This document shows positions 7,892 to 10,645 of a stretch of 10,645 nt of DNA, piece after piece; the stretch's first letter is position 1; every line of letters begins with the position of its first letter. The DNA is from Bacteroidales bacterium (GTDB taxonomy: Bacteria; Bacteroidota; Bacteroidia; Bacteroidales; UBA7960): assembly GCA_003451785.1 (NCBI GenBank), contig DMJL01000252.1, positions 1 to 10,645 on the forward strand, in the 5' to 3' direction. The notes beneath the pieces were generated by a model. It ran no database searches, had not been told where the DNA came from, and was given only the letters and a program-made list of their open reading frames with translations. The translations under genes were made by a program, and so were the position numbers.

Positions 7892-9076
7892 TCAACGATA
7901 ATACAACACTTTCTGTTTTGCTTTGCGCCTAATGAGATTTAGGTAGCGATCTTTCACCTCGTCAATAACAGCCTCCCAACTTCTGCAAAGTGTTTGAGCT
8001 GCTATTTGCCCGGTGCGTTCTCGTAGGGTGGGGTTGTTGAGAATGTTAAGCATCTTTTCACCATAACTTGCAACATCATTTTTTGCAATGAATCCATTGA
8101 AACTGTCGGTAACAGGCTCCGATGCTGTGGAGCCTTCAATGAGTAGGGCAGGGGTTTGCAAAGCGGCTGCCTCCCGAAAAACCAATCCCGAAGTATCGTA
8201 GAACGAAGGAAAAAGGAACAAATCGGCACACGCGTATAGATGTTTCAATTTTTCTCGGTCAGAAACAGAACCCATAAACATTACTTTGTCTTGTATTCCC
8301 AATTCCTGCGCCATTGTTTCCATTGCTTGGCGGGCATATCCTTCGCCAACAAATACCGCCCGAAAATCGTGGGCACGGATATGCCCTAACGATTCTAACA
8401 AAAACTTCAGGTTCTTTTCCCAGATATGCTGGCCAACATACAACACTATCCTATCGTTAGCCCCAAAATTTAGCATCTTGCGGCTGTTTTGCCTATATTG
8501 CTCAACTGCTGCCGGTATTTCTATATCAATGCCATTCTCTACTACCTCCAGGCGACCACGATAACCATAGCTTCTAATAGTTTCCTCAACTTTTGCTTGT
8601 GGAATCCAAACCTCATCGGCCATATCAAAATGTTCCATGATGGTTTTGAGCGCGCCATCAACAATAAGTTTGCTTGGGATATGCGCCTCGAGATTCTCAC
8701 GATACTTGGAATGAAAGGTAGCTACCACAGGTATGTTTTTCTGTTGCCCAATTTTTAGTGCTAAAGTAGCTGCTGAAAAAGGTGAGTGCGAATGCACAAG
8801 CGAAAGGTCTTTGCGCATCAATAAATCGTAGATCTCAAAATCGAGCAAGGGCAATCCAAATCTGTAAGGACTGCGAAATGGCACAGGTGCAGAAAAGTAG
8901 CGATACACATCAAATTCCTCCTTGTCAATGTAGTCGGGTACTTTGGGCGTGGCAACAAAAGTGGGTGCTACCTTACGGTTGAGCCATAGAGCGTAATTTT
9001 TCACCGTCATGGTAACACCATCCAGAATAGGCATATACCCCTCATTGAACAGACCAATTTCCTTAATTTCGTTCAT
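7892..9076 (-). CDS. Glycosyltransferase family 4, diacylglycerol glucosyltransferase-like
   Basis: The 394-residue product is a GT-B fold retaining glycosyltransferase of the GT4 family, which moves a sugar from a nucleotide donor to an acceptor. The N-terminal acceptor domain starts IGLFNEGYMPILDGVTMTVKN (7-27, described by its ends), the pattern of a P-x2-D/N-G-V loop followed by a helix, and continues with VHSHSPFSAATLA (94-106) and VVATFHSKYRE (117-127). The donor domain holds VLYVGQHIWEKNL (211-223) with Lys222, VFVGEGYARQAME (241-253) and the EX7E-like motif D294 to E302 in DTSGLVFREAA. The subfamily resembles mono- and diglucosyl-diacylglycerol synthases, so membrane glycolipid synthesis is a reasonable but unproven role. 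There are no transmembrane segments; such enzymes attach peripherally. A purine-rich AAAGGAAAG sits about 4 nt before the ATG and could be a Shine-Dalgarno-like site. It stands alone, convergent with the SirB1-like gene and divergent from hydF. Confidence 0.9.
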   Translation of the reverse strand: MNEIKEIGLFNEGYMPILDGVTMTVKNYALWLNRKVAPTFVATPKVPDYIDKEEFDVYRYFSAPVPFRSPYRFGLPLLDFEIYDLLMRKDLSLVHSHSPFSAATLALKIGQQKNIPVVATFHSKYRENLEAHIPSKLIVDGALKTIMEHFDMADEVWIPQAKVEETIRSYGYRGRLEVVENGIDIEIPAAVEQYRQNSRKMLNFGANDRIVLYVGQHIWEKNLKFLLESLGHIRAHDFRAVFVGEGYARQAMETMAQELGIQDKVMFMGSVSDREKLKHLYACADLFLFPSFYDTSGLVFREAAALQTPALLIEGSTASEPVTDSFNGFIAKNDVASYGEKMLNILNNPTLRERTGQIAAQTLCRSWEAVIDEVKDRYLNLIRRKAKQKVLYYR

Positions 9077-9473
9077 CTATCTTTCCTTTATGGTAAAAAT
9101 CAAATGCAAATAGCCGACATTAAAATGCCTAAAAAGGTGAATTTTGCAAATTTGGCGCACTTTTTTTGATTCCTTCTTCCTTCGCATTGAACCGATGCAT
9201 GACTTAATTGTGCAAAGTAACAAATTTTAAACATTAATGCCGTCTTGCCTTTTCCCAAAAAATGTTATCTATCAATATGTGCGTATTTGTTGTTGCAAAA
9301 TTTGGGATTCTGTTGCCAAGCGATGTCTTATAGAGACACTTATTACCATGATTCACATTATGGATTCCTTACTTTCTGTTGATTTACCAAAACCACACTT
9401 CTGCCTCTTTTTGCCAAGCCCAAGATAGGCTTGAAAAAGCAATTTTTGGTACATTTGCTTCAAAACATTAATA
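9077..9473. other. Divergent intergenic region between glycosyltransferase and hydF
   Basis: This 397-nt gap holds the hydF promoter at its right end (9450-9457) and a small hairpin just before it, CAAGCC (9415-9420) pairing with GGCTTG (9428-9433) across a 7-nt loop. The hairpin could pause or end upstream transcription, or be a regulator site; its right arm contains the TTG that would serve as -33 element. A 63-codon plus-strand frame at 9237-9428 has no family resemblance and no start context, and I do not call it. No TAnnTTTG match is visible for the glycosyltransferase gene. Confidence 0.5.
9450..9457 (+). promoter_or_regulatory. Bacteroidota-type -7 element of hydF
   Basis: TACATTTG matches TAnnTTTG exactly and ends 16 nt before the hydF ATG, giving a leader of about 10 nt, rich in A and T and without a Shine-Dalgarno sequence. 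The best -33 candidate is the TTG at 9431-9433, 16 nt upstream, which is shorter than usual. Spacing makes the -33 part doubtful. Confidence 0.5.
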
Positions 9474-10645
9474 ATGGCAAAAGGTAGGGATACTAAGCCG
9501 CACATAGGCATTTTTGGCAGGCGCAACAATGGCAAGAGTTCCTTGATTAATTTGCTGGCTGGCCATGAAGTCGCGATTGTTTCAGAAATAGCCGGAACCA
9601 CCACCGATCCGGTGCGTAAATCCATAGAATTGCCCGGAATAGGTGCTGCAATTTTAATTGATACTGCCGGCATTGACGATGATGGAACCATAGGCTCTAA
9701 AAGGGTAAAATCTACCCTTGCGGTTTTGCGCACTGTAGATTTGGCTGTACTTGTATTGTCTCAAAATAAGTTTGACGATTATGAGCGAAAACTCATCAGC
9801 GATTTTCAATTGCATGGTGTGCCCTTCATGTTGGTACACAACAAATCAGATCTCCATCCTCTGAAGCCGGAATTGAAGCAGTGGCTCCAAGCACAATACA
9901 AAATGGATGTTCAAGAGATTTGTTCGTTGAATCCTGACGATGCCAACCTTTTGGTAGCCGGATTTCGGTCAAAGATTCCGGAAACTATTTTTACCAAAGA
10001 AAATCTTTTGGGCCATATTATTCAGAAGGGCAACTTAGTGTTCCTTATCACCCCCATAGACAGTGAAGCACCCGAAGGCCGACTTATCTTGCCTCAAGTG
10101 CAGGCTATTAGAGATGTGTTGGACAATCATTGTGTGGCTGTTGTAGCAAGGGAAGACGAGGCGGAATATCTGCTCAAAATATTGCAGCCGGAGCCTGCCT
10201 TAGTAATCACCGATAGCCAGATTTTTGCCAAGGCTGGGGCTATAGTGCCCAAGCACATACCGCTTACAAGTTTCAGCGTAATGCTTGCCAAGCAGAAAGG
10301 CGATTTTGACAATTACCTGAAAGGTACGCCAAAAATTGCATCGTTGAAGGATTCTGACAGAGTGCTAATCCTAGAATCTTGCACCCATCATGTAACCTGC
10401 GACGACATTGGCAGAAATAAAATACCCCATTGGATGACTAAATTTACAGGCAAAGATTTGGAATTCGATGTTGTTGCCGGTCTGGGCGATTTGCCTCGCC
10501 CCATTGAAGAATATGCATTGGTGGTGCAATGTGGTGGTTGTGTTATCACCCGCCGACAGATTATGGGAAGACTCAAAGCCGCAGTAGATGCTGGTGTGCC
10601 GGTTACCAACTATGGTATGGCAATTGCTTGGATGCACGGAATTTA
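9474..10645 (+). CDS. hydF: [FeFe]-hydrogenase maturation GTPase HydF (3' end cut by window)
   Basis: HydF is the scaffold on which HydE and HydG assemble the 2Fe subcluster of the [FeFe]-hydrogenase H-cluster before transfer to HydA. The 390 codons present cover nearly the whole protein (family about 400-410). The N-terminal GTPase domain has the P-loop GRRNNGKSS (15-23), GTTTDPV (41-47) with the switch Thr, DTAG (63-66) and NKSD (123-126). A dimerisation domain follows (about 175-270). The C-terminal cluster-binding domain has CTHH (Cys303, His305) and QCGGC (Gln352, Cys353, Cys356), matching the CxH-x46-HCxxC pattern except for Gln in place of the second His. The final residues read VPVTNYGMAIAWMHGI, as expected near the C-terminus. 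The ATG at 9474 is supported by the adjacent promoter and by the P-loop position. No hydE, hydG or hydrogenase gene lies in the window; they may be downstream. Confidence 0.96.
   Translation, partial: MAKGRDTKPHIGIFGRRNNGKSSLINLLAGHEVAIVSEIAGTTTDPVRKSIELPGIGAAILIDTAGIDDDGTIGSKRVKSTLAVLRTVDLAVLVLSQNKFDDYERKLISDFQLHGVPFMLVHNKSDLHPLKPELKQWLQAQYKMDVQEICSLNPDDANLLVAGFRSKIPETIFTKENLLGHIIQKGNLVFLITPIDSEAPEGRLILPQVQAIRDVLDNHCVAVVAREDEAEYLLKILQPEPALVITDSQIFAKAGAIVPKHIPLTSFSVMLAKQKGDFDNYLKGTPKIASLKDSDRVLILESCTHHVTCDDIGRNKIPHWMTKFTGKDLEFDVVAGLGDLPRPIEEYALVVQCGGCVITRRQIMGRLKAAVDAGVPVTNYGMAIAWMHGI

Noticed and set aside
9237..9428. Small plus-strand frame in the gap before hydF
   Set aside because: It has no recognisable domain, no promoter or ribosome-binding context, and composition like the non-coding DNA around it; its 3' end overlaps the hairpin.
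1..10645. CRISPR arrays, tRNA or rRNA genes, transposases, phage genes or toxin-antitoxin pairs
   Set aside because: No regularly spaced repeats, no tRNA-like folds and no protein of these classes were seen on either strand.

Overview
The window looks like a chromosomal segment of a Bacteroidota bacterium, probably one with a fermentative or anaerobic lifestyle. The taxonomic call rests on three things. Start codons lack Shine-Dalgarno sequences and sit in A/T-rich leaders. Two good matches to the Bacteroidota promoter element TAnnTTTG lie just upstream of mfd and hydF. A dispersed-type palindromic repeat, whose spurious translation resembles one common in this phylum, lies between mfd and fbp. 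The fermentative call rests on hydF, a maturation factor for [FeFe]-hydrogenase.

Layout: (1) 1-2056, minus: mfd, cut at the window edge after the first helicase motifs, apparently starting at TTG. (2) 2057-2734: non-coding, holding the mfd promoter, a perfect hairpin and a 69-bp inverted-repeat element abutted on both sides by TTAAAA. (3) 2735-3772, minus: fbp, class I fructose-1,6-bisphosphatase. (4) 3773-4415: AT-rich non-coding DNA with one gapped inverted repeat. (5) 4416-5651, minus: cinA. (6) 5871-7635, plus: a two-gene unit of a uridine phosphorylase-like enzyme and a SirB1/transglutaminase-fold protein, 7 nt apart. (7) 7892-9076, minus: a GT4 glycosyltransferase convergent to that unit. 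(8) 9474-end, plus: hydF, nearly complete, with its own promoter.

The genes are mainly housekeeping: DNA repair, gluconeogenesis, nucleotide and pyridine-nucleotide salvage, and glycan or glycolipid synthesis, plus the start of a hydrogenase-maturation locus. Only the phosphorylase/SirB1 pair looks like a shared transcript. I found no CRISPR array, phage, transposase, RNA gene or obvious new system. The points most worth a second look are the TTAAAA-flanked repeat, Gln in place of a cluster-binding His in HydF, loss of triad-like residues in the SirB1-like protein, and the non-ATG start of mfd.
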